A DNA stretch of 64,000 bases from Mesorhizobium sp. NZP2077 (GCF_013170805.1 NZ_CP051293.1:2610001-2674000), one strand, 5' to 3'. Shown: positions 38,393 to 47,980, numbered from the stretch's first letter. Notes: a model not told the origin generated them from the sequence alone. Numbers and translations: made by a program.

Positions 38393-39598
38393 TCAGGCCC
38401 TTTCCGCCAGCAATTCCTCGCCGCGCTTTTCGCGGATCAGGTTGACGAAGCGGCGGAACAGATAGTGCGAGTCCTGCGGGCCGGGGGAGGCTTCCGGATG
38501 ATGCTGGACCGAGAACACCGGGCGGCCGGTCAGCGCGATGCCGCAGTTCGAGCCGTCGAACAGCGAGACATGGGTTTCCTCGACGCCCTCGGGCAGCGAG
38601 TCGGCATCGACGGCGAAGCCGTGGTTCATCGAGACGATCTCGACCTTGCCGGTGGTGTGATCCTTGACCGGATGGTTGGCGCCGTGATGGCCCTGGTGCA
38701 TCTTGGCGGTCCTACCGCCGAGCGCCAGCGCCAGCATCTGGTGGCCGAGGCAGATGCCGAACACCGGAATGTCGGTCTTCAGCAGATCCCGGATGACCGG
38801 CACGGCATAGTCGCCGGTGGCTTCCGGGTCGCCGGGGCCATTGGAGAGGAAGATGCCGTCCGGCTGCATGGCGAGGATTTCTTCCGAACCAGTGTTAGCC
38901 GGAACCACGGTGACCTTGGCGCCGAGACCGGCAAGCAGGCGCAAGATGTTGCGCTTGACGCCGTAGTCTATGGCCACGACGTGCATGGACGGCTCGGCCT
39001 GTTCGCCAAAACCTTCGTTCCATACCCAGGGCGTCTCGCGCCACACGGAAGACTGGCCCGACGTGACTTCCTTGGCGAGGTCGAGCCCGATCAGGCCGGA
39101 CCATGCGGCGGCGCGCTGCTTCAAATCGTCGAGGTCGAAGACGCCGTCGGGCGCATGCGCGATGACGGCGTTGGGCATGCCCTTTTCGCGGATCAGCGCG
39201 GTGAGCGCGCGGGTGTCGATGCCCGACAGCGCGACGATGCCGCGCTTCTTCAGCCACTGGTCGAGACCACCGACGGCACGGTAGTTGGACGGGTTGGTGA
39301 CGTCGGCCTTGAACACGGCACCGACGGTGCCGGCGCGTGCGGCCGGGTTGAGGTCTTCGATGTCCTCGCCATTGGTGCCGATATTGCCGATGTGCGGGAA
39401 GGTGAAGGTGACAATCTGGCCGGCATAGGACGGGTCGGTGAGGATCTCCTGGTAGCCGGTGAGCGCGGTGTTGAAGCAGACTTCGGCGACGGCGGAGCCG
39501 GTGGCGCCCAGGCCGCGACCTTCGATGACGGTGCCGTCAGCCAGCACCAGCAGGGCGGTCGGCTTTTCGGTTGCCCAGGGGGCGGTCATCTCGGCCAT
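38393..39598 (-). CDS. carA: Carbamoyl-phosphate synthase small subunit (glutaminase)
   Basis: A 401-residue glutamine amidotransferase that supplies ammonia to CarB. The N-terminal CarA-specific domain (FNTALTGYQEILTDPSYAGQ) is followed by a class I GATase domain with the catalytic cysteine in GICLGHQ, and the His/Glu of VQHHPEASPGP. The length fits. Two ATGs nine bases apart (39598 and 39589) are possible; the first is preferred because AGGAG lies seven bases ahead. carA is 18 kb from carB on the same strand, an uncoupled arrangement. The gap to the divergent GatB/YqeY gene contains no recognised pyrimidine-control element. Confidence 0.96.
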   Translation of the reverse strand: MAEMTAPWATEKPTALLVLADGTVIEGRGLGATGSAVAEVCFNTALTGYQEILTDPSYAGQIVTFTFPHIGNIGTNGEDIEDLNPAARAGTVGAVFKADVTNPSNYRAVGGLDQWLKKRGIVALSGIDTRALTALIREKGMPNAVIAHAPDGVFDLDDLKQRAAAWSGLIGLDLAKEVTSGQSSVWRETPWVWNEGFGEQAEPSMHVVAIDYGVKRNILRLLAGLGAKVTVVPANTGSEEILAMQPDGIFLSNGPGDPEATGDYAVPVIRDLLKTDIPVFGICLGHQMLALALGGRTAKMHQGHHGANHPVKDHTTGKVEIVSMNHGFAVDADSLPEGVEETHVSLFDGSNCGIALTGRPVFSVQHHPEASPGPQDSHYLFRRFVNLIREKRGEELLAERA

Positions 39599-39865
39599 GG
39601 CGGCACTCCTATCAGGCTGCGCGCTTCGAGTGGCCCCGCGAGCCATCTGCGCAGCTTCCGGCGCGGCAACGATCTCTCGAGCCCGCGCACGTCAATTCAT
39701 TGTCTTATGCAAGGCCGAGTACATAGGGGAAGGGGCCAGAGCGGTCAATGATGCCGCGCCAAAACCATGATGTTTTATTTCGTTGAACAATATCAGTGGC
39801 TTGATGAGATTTGCTTTGCGAGTTCGCCACGGTTATTGTCCGCGCCGTTCGAAGGAGAAAGTACC

Positions 39866-40315
39866 ATGCGCGCGAAAATCGCCGAATCCCTGAAGAGCGC
39901 GATGAAGGCGCAGGACAAGCACCGGCTGCCGACATTGCGGCTGATCCAGGCCGCCATTCATGATCGCGACATCGCCAATCGCAGTTCGGCCAAGGACCCC
40001 GCCAGCGACGAGGAGATCCTGCAGATCCTGGCCAAGATGGTGAAGCAGCGCGAGGAATCGGCCAAGGCCTTCGAAGACGGCAAGCGGCCGGAATTGGCGG
40101 CGCAGGAGCGCGGCGAGATGGAGATCATCCGCGGCTTCCTGCCGACCCAGCTTGACGACGCAGCCATTGCGGCTGCCGCACGCGAAGCGATCGCGGCGAC
40201 GGGTGCTGCCAGCCAGAAGGACATGGGCAAGGTGATTGCCGCGCTGAAGCAGAAATATGCCGGCCAGATGGATTTCGGCAAGGCAAGCGGCATCGTCAAG
40301 GGCCTGCTGCAGTAG
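39866..40315 (+). CDS. GatB/YqeY domain protein
   Basis: A 149-residue alpha-helical protein sharing the C-terminal domain of the GatB amidotransferase subunit. Typical segments are the opening RAKIAESLKSAMKAQDKHRLPTLRL, EEILQILAKMVKQREESAKAFE and the C-terminal GxxSQKDMGKVIAALKQKYAGQ. It is thought to bind tRNA, but its role is unproven. GAAGGAGAAA precedes the ATG at 39866. It is divergent from carA; in many alphaproteobacteria this gene sits near dnaG-rpoD, as it does here at longer range. Confidence 0.92.
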   Translation: MRAKIAESLKSAMKAQDKHRLPTLRLIQAAIHDRDIANRSSAKDPASDEEILQILAKMVKQREESAKAFEDGKRPELAAQERGEMEIIRGFLPTQLDDAAIAAAAREAIAATGAASQKDMGKVIAALKQKYAGQMDFGKASGIVKGLLQ

Positions 40316-40323
40316 GGCGCGCG

Positions 40324-41385
40324 TTACGGCTCCTTGCACATCGGCAGCGGCTGCGCGGGTGCTGCGGGATGATCCTTCTTGTACTGGGCGATCATCGGCT
40401 CGAGGCTTTTGCGCGGCCAGAATTTCGGCGCGCCGATTTCCTTCAGGCAGGATGCGTTCCAATAGAGGTTGGTGCCAGCTAGCGAATGGTTTTTTGCCGC
40501 CTGCGCGACGGCGGCGATGTCATGCGATTCCGGATAGATGTAGAGCGTCGTCGGGTTGTCCTTGACCATCGAGATGATCTGCTGGGCATCCGCCGGCGAC
40601 CAGCTGGTGCAGCCATTGCTGCGGCCGCCGGCATAGTCCACCAGCTTGCCGAACGGCACCAGGCCATCATGGTCGGCATAGGAGCTGTTGGGACTTTTGC
40701 GCATGCACATGGCCCGCAACACCTGCGCCGCGTGGCCGCCGATCACGCGCTGCCTGGCATTGGCGGCTTCGCCTTGGCCGTCGAACTGGATGAATGTGCG
40801 CAGGAAGGCGGCGTCCTGCTTGGCGCCGGTGCGGTAAAAACCCTTGAACGACGTCTTCGTCTCGCGGGTCATGTAGGCGCCACCGGCCGTCAGTTCCGAA
40901 TCCATGGCATTGCCGAAGTTCTTGGAGCACCGCCTGCCGTTTGAAAAATCGACCGTGCCTTTCAGGTTCTTGCCGGCCCCGTGACCCGATGCGATGGCGC
41001 GAAACGACTGGCTGGCCTCGCAGACGACATAGTAGCGGCGCCCGAGCACGCCATTGCCGAGATCGCCTGGACGTGTCGCATCCATGGCGAAATAGCAGGG
41101 GTTCCTGACCGCGCCTTGCGCCACGTTTTTCAGGTAGAGCGCGCGCGCTCGCTCCAGTACCACTTGTGAGATCTGGCCATCGCTGTCGCCGACATGGGCC
41201 TGCAGCCAGGCCGGGACGCCGGAGGGCGCGGCGAAGGATCGTACCGTCGCCGTCAGCGCTATGGCGACGACAAGAAGGCTGAGGGTGATGACGACACCCA
41301 GAGGGGCAGATCTCAACCGCACCGGATCAATTCTCCTGTCGAAACCTTGCGAATCTTGCAAGTGTTGCCACTCGCGGCCAATCAT
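40324..41385 (-). CDS. Murein L,D-transpeptidase catalytic-domain-like protein
   Basis: A 353-residue protein with an N-terminal membrane helix (APLGVVITLSLLVVAIALTATV, about residues 27-48), so anchored in the inner membrane with the domain in the periplasm. The catalytic region matches the YkuD_2-like L,D-transpeptidase family, with the nucleophile cysteine in RSNGCTSWSPADAQ and an upstream histidine (IGGHAAQVL). Such enzymes crosslink peptidoglycan through mDAP-mDAP bonds; activity here is inferred. GAGAGATCTT precedes the ATG. Convergent with GatB/YqeY. Confidence 0.85.
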   Translation of the reverse strand: MIGREWQHLQDSQGFDRRIDPVRLRSAPLGVVITLSLLVVAIALTATVRSFAAPSGVPAWLQAHVGDSDGQISQVVLERARALYLKNVAQGAVRNPCYFAMDATRPGDLGNGVLGRRYYVVCEASQSFRAIASGHGAGKNLKGTVDFSNGRRCSKNFGNAMDSELTAGGAYMTRETKTSFKGFYRTGAKQDAAFLRTFIQFDGQGEAANARQRVIGGHAAQVLRAMCMRKSPNSSYADHDGLVPFGKLVDYAGGRSNGCTSWSPADAQQIISMVKDNPTTLYIYPESHDIAAVAQAAKNHSLAGTNLYWNASCLKEIGAPKFWPRKSLEPMIAQYKKDHPAAPAQPLPMCKEP

Positions 41386-41502
41386 AAGATCTCTCGCATC
41401 AATCGGCGAGACACATCTTGTTTAGCGAAGTTCACTTCCGGACGGCACCGGCTTGAGCCTTCTGCCGGCCACGGTTATGCCTGCGGCCAGGGAGCATGGA
41501 CC

Positions 41503-42060
41503 ATGGTCGAGATCGTCAAACCAGCACTTGAACATCTGCCGTCCTACAAGGCCGCGCTCGAGCGCGGCTGGTCGCCGGACAATGTTCGGCTCCTTGATGC
41601 AACGCGCGAGCAGCTCGCGGCGATAGAGCAGGATCCGGTGGCCTTTCTCGCCAGCCTCGATGATCCCGAGGCCAGGGGTGGCCCGATCACCTTGCCCGAC
41701 GGCACACAAGTGCCGCGCCTGCCGGGATTCCGGCGCTGGATCTGGGACGGCGAGGCAGTGGGCTCGATCGGCTTCCGCTGGCAGAAGGGCACGGGGGACC
41801 TGCCGTCGCATGTGCTTGGCCATATCGGCTATGCGGTGGTGCCGTGGAAGCGCCGTCGCGGCTACGCGACCGAGGCCTTGCGACTGATGCTGGACGAGGC
41901 GAGGGCCGTTGGCCTGCCCTATGTCGAGGTTACCGCGAAGCCGGGCAATCCGGCATCGCACAAGGTGATCCTGGCCAATGGCGGCAAGCTCGTCGAGCGC
42001 TTCTTCGAGGACGCGGCCTATGGCGGCGTGGAGAGCTTGCGGTTCCGGATCGAGCTGTAG
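41503..42060 (+). CDS. GNAT-family N-acetyltransferase
   Basis: A 185-residue acetyltransferase. Motif A is IGYAVVPWKRRRGYATEALRLML (about residues 105-127), with the R-R-x-G-Y-A acetyl-CoA loop, and motif B ends in NPASHKVILANGGKLV. The N-terminal half (about 1-90) includes RDxxLLD- and PGFRRWIWDGEAVGSIGFRW. It resembles the RimJ/RimL-like subset. CAGGGAGC precedes the ATG at about eight bases. It is convergent with the MerR gene; no specific partner. Confidence 0.88.
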   Translation: MVEIVKPALEHLPSYKAALERGWSPDNVRLLDATREQLAAIEQDPVAFLASLDDPEARGGPITLPDGTQVPRLPGFRRWIWDGEAVGSIGFRWQKGTGDLPSHVLGHIGYAVVPWKRRRGYATEALRLMLDEARAVGLPYVEVTAKPGNPASHKVILANGGKLVERFFEDAAYGGVESLRFRIEL

Positions 42061-42075
42061 GGGCGAGAGGCCTAC

Positions 42076-42492
42076 TCACCCGTGCTCGTCGGTACACAAC
42101 GCGTGGTCCGACAGCGCGCGGATGACGTAGCAGTCGCCGACCGTCTTGCCGTCGCAGCAGGAGGCGATACGTTCCAACTCGGTTTCCAGCAGCTTCAGCT
42201 GGGCGATCTTTTCGCGAACCGAAATTAGCTGCTCCCCGGCAATCTTGTCGGCATGGCCGCAAGGCTGCTCGGGATGGCCGCTCAATTCGATCAGCGCGCG
42301 GATGTCTTCGACGGCGAAGCCGAGGTCGCGAGCGTGGCGGATGAAGGCCAGCCGTTCCAGCTCTTGCCTAGAATAGCGGCGCTGGTTGCCTTCCGAGCGC
42401 TCGGGTGCGGCGACCAGGCCCATCTGCTCGTAGTAGCGGATGGTGGGCACCTTGACCCCGGTGCGGCGGGAGAGATCACCGATCGAAAACAT
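42076..42492 (-). CDS. MerR-family metal-responsive regulator (ZntR/CadR-like)
   Basis: A 138-residue activator. The N-terminal wHTH (SIGDLSRRTGVKVPTIRYYEQMGL) is textbook MerR; the dimerisation helix follows, with the metal-sensing cysteines in EQPCGHADK (about 78) and the C-terminal CCDGKTVGDC. The cysteine layout suggests Zn, Cd or Pb rather than Cu or Hg. It is divergent from the ZntA-type ATPase, whose promoter contains the expected 19-bp spacer with a perfect dyad, so it should bind there and activate on metal binding. Confidence 0.92.
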   Translation of the reverse strand: MFSIGDLSRRTGVKVPTIRYYEQMGLVAAPERSEGNQRRYSRQELERLAFIRHARDLGFAVEDIRALIELSGHPEQPCGHADKIAGEQLISVREKIAQLKLLETELERIASCCDGKTVGDCYVIRALSDHALCTDEHG

Positions 42493-42504
42493 GCATTTTG
42501 CCTC

Positions 42505-42535
42505 TTGAAGCTCTAGTGACTAGAGCAATTACAGT
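42505..42535 (+). promoter_or_regulatory. MerR-type promoter of the P-type ATPase gene
   Basis: TTGAAG (-35, 42505-42510) and TACAGT (-10, 42530-42535) are separated by 19 bases, the abnormal spacing used by MerR activators. Centred between them is the perfect dyad GCTCTAG-TGA-CTAGAGC (42510-42526). It lies 13 bases beyond the divergent MerR start and about 70 bases before the ATPase start. Confidence 0.88.
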
Positions 42536-42605
42536 GCCTGACATCAGCATTCAAGACCATCGCGGCGGCACGTCGCGGGGGCAAAAAAGGCAGACAGGTG
42601 AAGTG

Positions 42606-44840
42606 ATGATGGCTCCTCTGAAGCAGACGCGGTTCAAGATCGGCGGCATGGACTGCGCTTCCTGCGCGGCCAAGATCGATACGGCGGTGCGCCGCCTCGA
42701 CGGCGTCGCCGATGTCTCGGTTTCGGTGACCGGCGCCTCGATGACCGTCAGTCATGGCGGTCGGCTCAATGATGACAAGGTGCTGCGGCAAGTGGCGCGG
42801 CTGGGCTACGGCATCGTCAAGGCCGAAGCCAGGGTCGACGGGCCAGTAGCCGGGGTGCAGGACCATACCGATCATGACCACAAAGGCCATGACCATGGAG
42901 GCCAGGACCACGCGGGCCATGATCATGGAGACGGAGAGGCCGCAGGGTCATCTCATCTCCACACCCACGCCGAGCCGGGGCAGGCGTGGTGGCGCAGCCG
43001 CCGTGCGGCGCTGACGCTGGCTTGTGCCGCGGCGCTTGTCGCTGCTTACGGCATTGGTCATGTTTTTCCCGCGGCCGAGCGCTGGGTTTTCCTGGCTGCA
43101 TTGTTGGTCGGCCTGGTGCCGATCGCGCGGCGCGCGCTGATGGCGGCACTGGCCGGCACGCCGTTTTCGATCGAGACGCTGATGACCATCGCCGCTGTGG
43201 GTGCGGTGATTATCGGCGCCACGGAGGAAGCGGCTGCCGTGGTGGTGCTGTTCCTGATCGGTGAGCTTCTGGAAGGTGTCGCCGCCGGCCGGGCTCGGGC
43301 GAGCATCCAGCGCCTGGCCGATCTGGTGCCGAAGACAGCGCTGGTCGATCGGGGAGGCGGCACGGTTGAAGTTCCCGCCGAAGACCTCGGCGTCGGCGAT
43401 ATCATCGTGGTGCGGCCGGGCGACCGCATCCCGGCCGATGGCGAGATTGTGGAAGGGTCGAGCGAGATCGACGAGGCGCCGGTGACCGGCGAGAGCACGC
43501 CGAAGCGCAAGAGCGTTGGCGAGCCCGTCTTCGCCGGCACGATCAACAGCGATGGCGTGCTCAAGGTGCGGGTGACCGCGGCCGCCTCGGACAATACCAT
43601 CGCCCGCGTCGTGCGGCTGGTGGAGGAGGCGCAGGAGGCCAAGGCGCCGACCGAGCGCTTCATCGATCGCTTTTCGCGCACCTATACGCCCGGCGTGCTG
43701 GTCGTTGGCGCGCTGGTGGCGTTGCTGCCGCCGCTGGTCGCTGGCGGCAACTGGAACGAATGGATCTACAAGGGCCTGGCGATCCTGCTGATTGGTTGCC
43801 CCTGCGCGCTGGTTATCTCGACGCCCGCCGCGATCGCCGCGGGGTTGGCGACCGGCGCGCGACGCGGGTTGCTGATGAAGGGCGGTGCGGTGCTGGAAGG
43901 CTTTCGCCGGATCACGGCGGTGGCCTTCGACAAGACCGGCACGCTGACCGCGGGCAAACCAGTCGTCACCGACATCGCCGCCTATGGCCGCGATGAGCGC
44001 TCCGTGCTGGCGCTGGCGGCGGCGCTCGAACAGGGCTCCAGCCATCCGCTGGCGCTGGCGATCCTGGACAGGGCCAAGGTCGACAAGGCGCCGGTGCCGC
44101 CGGCTTTGGCGGCCAAGGCGATCTCCGGCAAGGGCGTCGAGGGCAGCGTCGGCGGCGTCGCCGTCTTCCTGGGTTCCGGCCCGGCGGCGGGCGAGCGTGC
44201 ACAGATGACGCAAGCGCAGCGCCTTGCCATCGACAGCCTTAACGGCCAGGGCAAGACCGTTTCAGTGCTGGTCGCCGATGGCGTGGTGGCCGGGCTGATC
44301 GCCATGCGCGACGAGCCACGGCCGGACGCGGCGGCGGGCATCACGGCACTCAAGGCAGAGGGCATCCACACGGTGATGCTGACCGGCGACAACCGCCGCA
44401 CGGCCGAGGCAATCGCCGCTTCGCTCGGCATCGAGGCGCGGGCGGAACTGCTGCCGCAAGACAAGCAGCGCATCGTCGTCGAATTGCAACGCGAAGGGCT
44501 GACAGTGGCAAAGGTCGGCGACGGCATCAACGACGCGCCGGCGCTGGCCGCCGCCGACATCGGCATCGCCATGGGCGGTGGCACCGATGTGGCGCTGGAG
44601 ACGGCCGATGCGGCGATCCTACATGGCAGGGTCATGGACGTTGCCCGCATGGTGCGGCTGTCGCGGGCGGTGATGGCCAATATCGGCCAGAACATCACCG
44701 TGGCGCTCGGGCTGAAGGCGGTGTTCCTGGTCACCACCATTCTAGGCATCACCGGCCTATGGCCGGCCATCCTGGCCGACACCGGCGCCACCGTGCTGGT
44801 GACAGCCAACGCCATGCGCCTCTTGCGCTGGCGCGGGTGA
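42606..44840 (+). CDS. zntA: Zn2+/Cd2+/Pb2+-exporting P1B-type ATPase
   Basis: A 744-residue inner-membrane metal exporter. It has an N-terminal HMA domain with the GMDCASC metal motif, a His/Asp-rich linker (about residues 82-115, many HDH and HDHG steps), eight membrane helices including GCPCAL (helix 6, CPC), the phosphorylation site FDKTGTLT, TGES, the hinge VGDGINDAPAL, and in helix 8 the ADTGATVLVTANA segment whose aspartate marks the Zn/Cd/Pb subgroup. ATGs at 42606 and 42609 are both possible. It is controlled by the divergent MerR regulator. Confidence 0.94.
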   Translation: MMAPLKQTRFKIGGMDCASCAAKIDTAVRRLDGVADVSVSVTGASMTVSHGGRLNDDKVLRQVARLGYGIVKAEARVDGPVAGVQDHTDHDHKGHDHGGQDHAGHDHGDGEAAGSSHLHTHAEPGQAWWRSRRAALTLACAAALVAAYGIGHVFPAAERWVFLAALLVGLVPIARRALMAALAGTPFSIETLMTIAAVGAVIIGATEEAAAVVVLFLIGELLEGVAAGRARASIQRLADLVPKTALVDRGGGTVEVPAEDLGVGDIIVVRPGDRIPADGEIVEGSSEIDEAPVTGESTPKRKSVGEPVFAGTINSDGVLKVRVTAAASDNTIARVVRLVEEAQEAKAPTERFIDRFSRTYTPGVLVVGALVALLPPLVAGGNWNEWIYKGLAILLIGCPCALVISTPAAIAAGLATGARRGLLMKGGAVLEGFRRITAVAFDKTGTLTAGKPVVTDIAAYGRDERSVLALAAALEQGSSHPLALAILDRAKVDKAPVPPALAAKAISGKGVEGSVGGVAVFLGSGPAAGERAQMTQAQRLAIDSLNGQGKTVSVLVADGVVAGLIAMRDEPRPDAAAGITALKAEGIHTVMLTGDNRRTAEAIAASLGIEARAELLPQDKQRIVVELQREGLTVAKVGDGINDAPALAAADIGIAMGGGTDVALETADAAILHGRVMDVARMVRLSRAVMANIGQNITVALGLKAVFLVTTILGITGLWPAILADTGATVLVTANAMRLLRWRG

Positions 44841-44872
44841 GGCGGTCTTCGGCGGACGCCGGTCACTTGCCG

Positions 44873-45703
44873 TCAGGGGTCGATATCCATCGCGAGTGCT
44901 GCCTCCTTCTGGTTTTCCAACTCCCTGAGCCTGCCCGTAAGCGCGCCGTGGATCGAGGTGTAGGCGGCGGCGCCGAAGGTCAATCGTCTTGGCGCGGGCT
45001 CCTGTTCCACCGAGGCGATCATCGCTTCGACCATCTTGTTGGGGTCGCCCTTGATGTCGAAGGAGGCCTCGGAAAAAGCCCGGCGTAGCTCGCCGACCGG
45101 CGTGTCTTTGTAGGTGTCGGCCGGCTCGGAACTGATCAGGCTGGCGCCGAAGTTGGTCTGCGTCGGGCCCGGTTCGACGAGCGTCAGACCGATGCCGAAT
45201 GGCGCGACCTCCTGCCGAACGGATTCGACAAAGCCTTCGATGCCCCATTTGGTGGCGTGATAGAGGCTGAAGCCGGGATAGGCCATCTGTCCGCCCTCCG
45301 AGGAGACTTGCAGTATCCGGCCGCCGCCCTGTTTCCTCAGATGCGGCAGTGCTGTCCGGATCAACTGGATAGAGCCGATGAGGTTTGTGTCGATCAGGTC
45401 GCGAATCTGGCTATCGTCCAACTCTTCCGCCGCACCGAACAGGCCGTAGCCGGCATTGCTGACAATGACGTCGATCTGCCCCAGATCGTCAAAGGCCTTG
45501 TCGATCGCTGCCCGGATGGCATTGCTGTCGGTCATTTCAAGCGAAGCGATCCAGAGGCGATCGCCATGTTGTGCCTTCAAATCGGTGAGCGCCTGCGGCT
45601 TCCGCACCGTCGCGGCGACACGGTCGCCACGGGCCAGAAGCCTTTCCGTCAGAAGTCGACCGAAACCGGATGAGGTACCGGTGATGAACCATGTCTTGTT
45701 CAT
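44873..45703 (-). CDS. SDR-family oxidoreductase
   Basis: A 276-residue classical SDR. The cofactor site TGTSSGFG (residues 8-15), NNAG-equivalent VSNAGYGLFG (about 88-97), catalytic Ser (VSSEGG) and YHATK (about 154-158) are present. The pattern GFGRLLTERLLARGDRVAATVRKP is typical of the stand-alone oxidoreductases often found next to LysR genes. AAAGGAC precedes the ATG. Divergent from a LysR gene across 94 bases; likely its target. Substrate unknown. Confidence 0.9.
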   Translation of the reverse strand: MNKTWFITGTSSGFGRLLTERLLARGDRVAATVRKPQALTDLKAQHGDRLWIASLEMTDSNAIRAAIDKAFDDLGQIDVIVSNAGYGLFGAAEELDDSQIRDLIDTNLIGSIQLIRTALPHLRKQGGGRILQVSSEGGQMAYPGFSLYHATKWGIEGFVESVRQEVAPFGIGLTLVEPGPTQTNFGASLISSEPADTYKDTPVGELRRAFSEASFDIKGDPNKMVEAMIASVEQEPAPRRLTFGAAAYTSIHGALTGRLRELENQKEAALAMDIDP

Positions 45704-45797
45704 GGGAATGTCCTTTCATTGCTGACTTCGACCAGACTACGCCATCCAACTCATGATACTATCCGTTCAATTTCATATAGCTTGATGAAAATTTCCC

Positions 45798-46694
45798 ATG
45801 AATGCTAAGCCTGGACTTCCGGAATTGACCGCGCTCGCCGCGATTGTCTCGCATCGCAGCTTCCGCAAAGCGGCCGACGAGCTCGGCCTTTCGCCCTCGA
45901 CCCTCAGCCACATGATGCGGACGCTGGAGCGAGGCATGGGCGTGCGCCTGCTCAACCGCACAACCCGCAGCGTTGCACCGACAGAGGCAGGAGAGCGGCT
46001 CGTCGCGCGCTTGCGGCCGCTTTTGTCGGATATCGATGCGGCACTGGCCGAGGTCGATGATTTCCGCGGTCTTGCGTCAGGGACACTTCGGATAAACACC
46101 AGCGAGATCGCGGCCCGCTTGCTGCTTCGATCGGCGGTGCCGGCCTTTCTTCAGCGCTACCCCCAGGTTTCGCTCGATCTCGTCACCGACGGAAAGTTGG
46201 TCGATATCGTCGCCGAGGGCTTTGATGCCGGCATCCGTCTGGGCGAGGCGGTGCCCCGGGATATGGTCGCGGTGCGCTTCGGCGGGCCGACACGGTTCAT
46301 CGCCGTCGCATCGCCGACCTATCTCGCCGGCTATCCGGTCCCGAAAGTGCCGGATGATCTGCGGGATCAAACCTGCATCCGGTTCCGCCTGCCGAGCGGC
46401 AAACCTTATCGTTGGGAGTTCGAGAAGCATGGCCAGGAAATCGCCATCGATGTCCAAGGCGCCCTGACGCTCGACAATATGGAGTTGATGGCTGAGGCTG
46501 CCGCCAGCGGCATGGGTATCGCTTATATCTCGGACAAATCCGCCAAGCCCTATCTCGATCGGGGAGCGCTCGTCGTGGTGCTGGACGATTGGTGTCCGCC
46601 CATTCCCGGCCTGTTCCTCTATTATCCAGGCCACCGGCTGGTGCCGCCGGCCCTGCGCGCCTTCATCGATGTGCTGAAGGAGACGAAGGGCTGA
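45798..46694 (+). CDS. LysR-family transcriptional regulator
   Basis: A 298-residue regulator with the wHTH in residues 8-65 (FRKAADELGLSPSTLSHMMRTLERGMGVRLLNRTTRS) and an effector-binding domain (about 90-290; LRINTSEIAARLLL...). The pattern is that of the common CrgA-like LysR subgroup. It is divergent from the SDR gene and convergent with an MFS gene whose stop is five bases from its own. The SDR is the likely target. Confidence 0.9.
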   Translation: MNAKPGLPELTALAAIVSHRSFRKAADELGLSPSTLSHMMRTLERGMGVRLLNRTTRSVAPTEAGERLVARLRPLLSDIDAALAEVDDFRGLASGTLRINTSEIAARLLLRSAVPAFLQRYPQVSLDLVTDGKLVDIVAEGFDAGIRLGEAVPRDMVAVRFGGPTRFIAVASPTYLAGYPVPKVPDDLRDQTCIRFRLPSGKPYRWEFEKHGQEIAIDVQGALTLDNMELMAEAAASGMGIAYISDKSAKPYLDRGALVVVLDDWCPPIPGLFLYYPGHRLVPPALRAFIDVLKETKG

Positions 46695-46698
46695 GCCG

Positions 46699-47883
46699 CT
46701 ACTCGGCGGGGGCCGTCAGCGGTGGCGTGGCGCTGCTGCGCGCTTCCCAGATCTGGGAGACGACTGCCACCACTACGGCGACCAGCATGGCGATAGCGCC
46801 GACCACCGGCAGGCTGCGATAGCCGTAGCCGGCATTGAGCATGGCGGCGCCCAGCGACGCCGCCAGCGCGATGCCGACATTGAAGCCGGACGGGATCAGC
46901 GAGGAGGCGAGGTTGGAGGCGTCCGCCGTCCACGCCAGGATGCGGGTCTGGATCGGCGTGCCGATGGCGAAGTTGAGGCCGCCCCAGATGACGATCGCGA
47001 CGACCATCGGCAGGGGATAGGGACTGACGGCGTAGATGACCGCCAGCGTCACCGCCTGTAGGCCAAGCATGGTGATCAGCGACGGCATCAGCTTCCAGTC
47101 GGACAGCTTGCCGCCGAGGAAGACGCCAAGCGTGGCGCCGACGCCGTTGAGCAGCAGCACCCAGGGCACCAGGTTCTCGTCGAGCCCGGTGACCTCCAGC
47201 AAAGTCGGGGTGATGTAGGTGAACAGGCAGAACTGGCCGAGCATCAGCATCAGCATCAGGATCAGCGAAGTCCAGACCTGCTGGCGCGCCAGGACGCGGA
47301 CCTCCCGAGCGAGGCCGGCGGGCTTGGCCTGGTATCCGGTGGTGCGCGGCAGAAGGGCGGTCATCGCGAGTGTTGCCGCGACGCCGAGCGCGCACATCAC
47401 CCAGAAGGTCGCACGCCATCCCCAGATGTTGCCGATGGCGGTGCCGGCCGGCACGCCGATGACGTTGGAGACGGTGAGGCCGGACAGGATGACCGCCACC
47501 GCCATGCCGCGTTTGTCCTCGGCAACGAGGCCGACGGCAACCACCATGGCAACGCCGAAATAGGCGCCGTGCGCTACCGCGACGGCAATGCGCAACACCA
47601 GCATCGAGGTGAAGTCAGGCGCCAGCGCGCAAGTCGCCTGGCCGATGGTGAAGGCGACGGCGAGGCCGAGCAGCAAGGTCTTGCGCGGCAAGGATTTGGT
47701 TGCGAGCGCCAGCAACGGGCCGCCGATCGCAATGCCGCAGGCATAGCCGGAGACGAGATAGCCGGCCGAGGGAACCGAGACGCCAAGCCCCTCCGCCACT
47801 TGTGGCAGCACGCCGGCAATGACGAATTCTGTGGTGCCGAAAGCAAAAGCTGCGATGAACAGGGCGATAAGTGGAAGCGACAT
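46699..47883 (-). CDS. MFS efflux transporter, DHA1 (AraJ-like)
   Basis: A 394-residue, 12-helix antiporter. Helix 1 carries AFAFGTTEFVIAGVLPQVAEGLG, the signature of the AraJ/sugar-efflux-like group, and helix 2 includes YLVSGYACGIAIGGPLLA. The frame is open two codons upstream to a TTG; the ATG at 47883 is preferred. Its end is within five bases of the convergent LysR gene. The ligand is unknown. Confidence 0.88.
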   Translation of the reverse strand: MSLPLIALFIAAFAFGTTEFVIAGVLPQVAEGLGVSVPSAGYLVSGYACGIAIGGPLLALATKSLPRKTLLLGLAVAFTIGQATCALAPDFTSMLVLRIAVAVAHGAYFGVAMVVAVGLVAEDKRGMAVAVILSGLTVSNVIGVPAGTAIGNIWGWRATFWVMCALGVAATLAMTALLPRTTGYQAKPAGLAREVRVLARQQVWTSLILMLMLMLGQFCLFTYITPTLLEVTGLDENLVPWVLLLNGVGATLGVFLGGKLSDWKLMPSLITMLGLQAVTLAVIYAVSPYPLPMVVAIVIWGGLNFAIGTPIQTRILAWTADASNLASSLIPSGFNVGIALAASLGAAMLNAGYGYRSLPVVGAIAMLVAVVVAVVSQIWEARSSATPPLTAPAE

Positions 47884-47980
47884 GGGCAAGCCTTGGCTGG
47901 AACGGCCTCAAACCACGGATGGGCGGTTTGGGCAATCCAGAAATTTTTGTCGCGAGTTTAGGTTTTCTTGACCGACGGCT

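Noticed and set aside
39599..39865. A riboswitch or pyrimidine attenuator between carA and the GatB/YqeY gene
   Set aside because: No hairpin plus T-run or recognised riboswitch core is visible.
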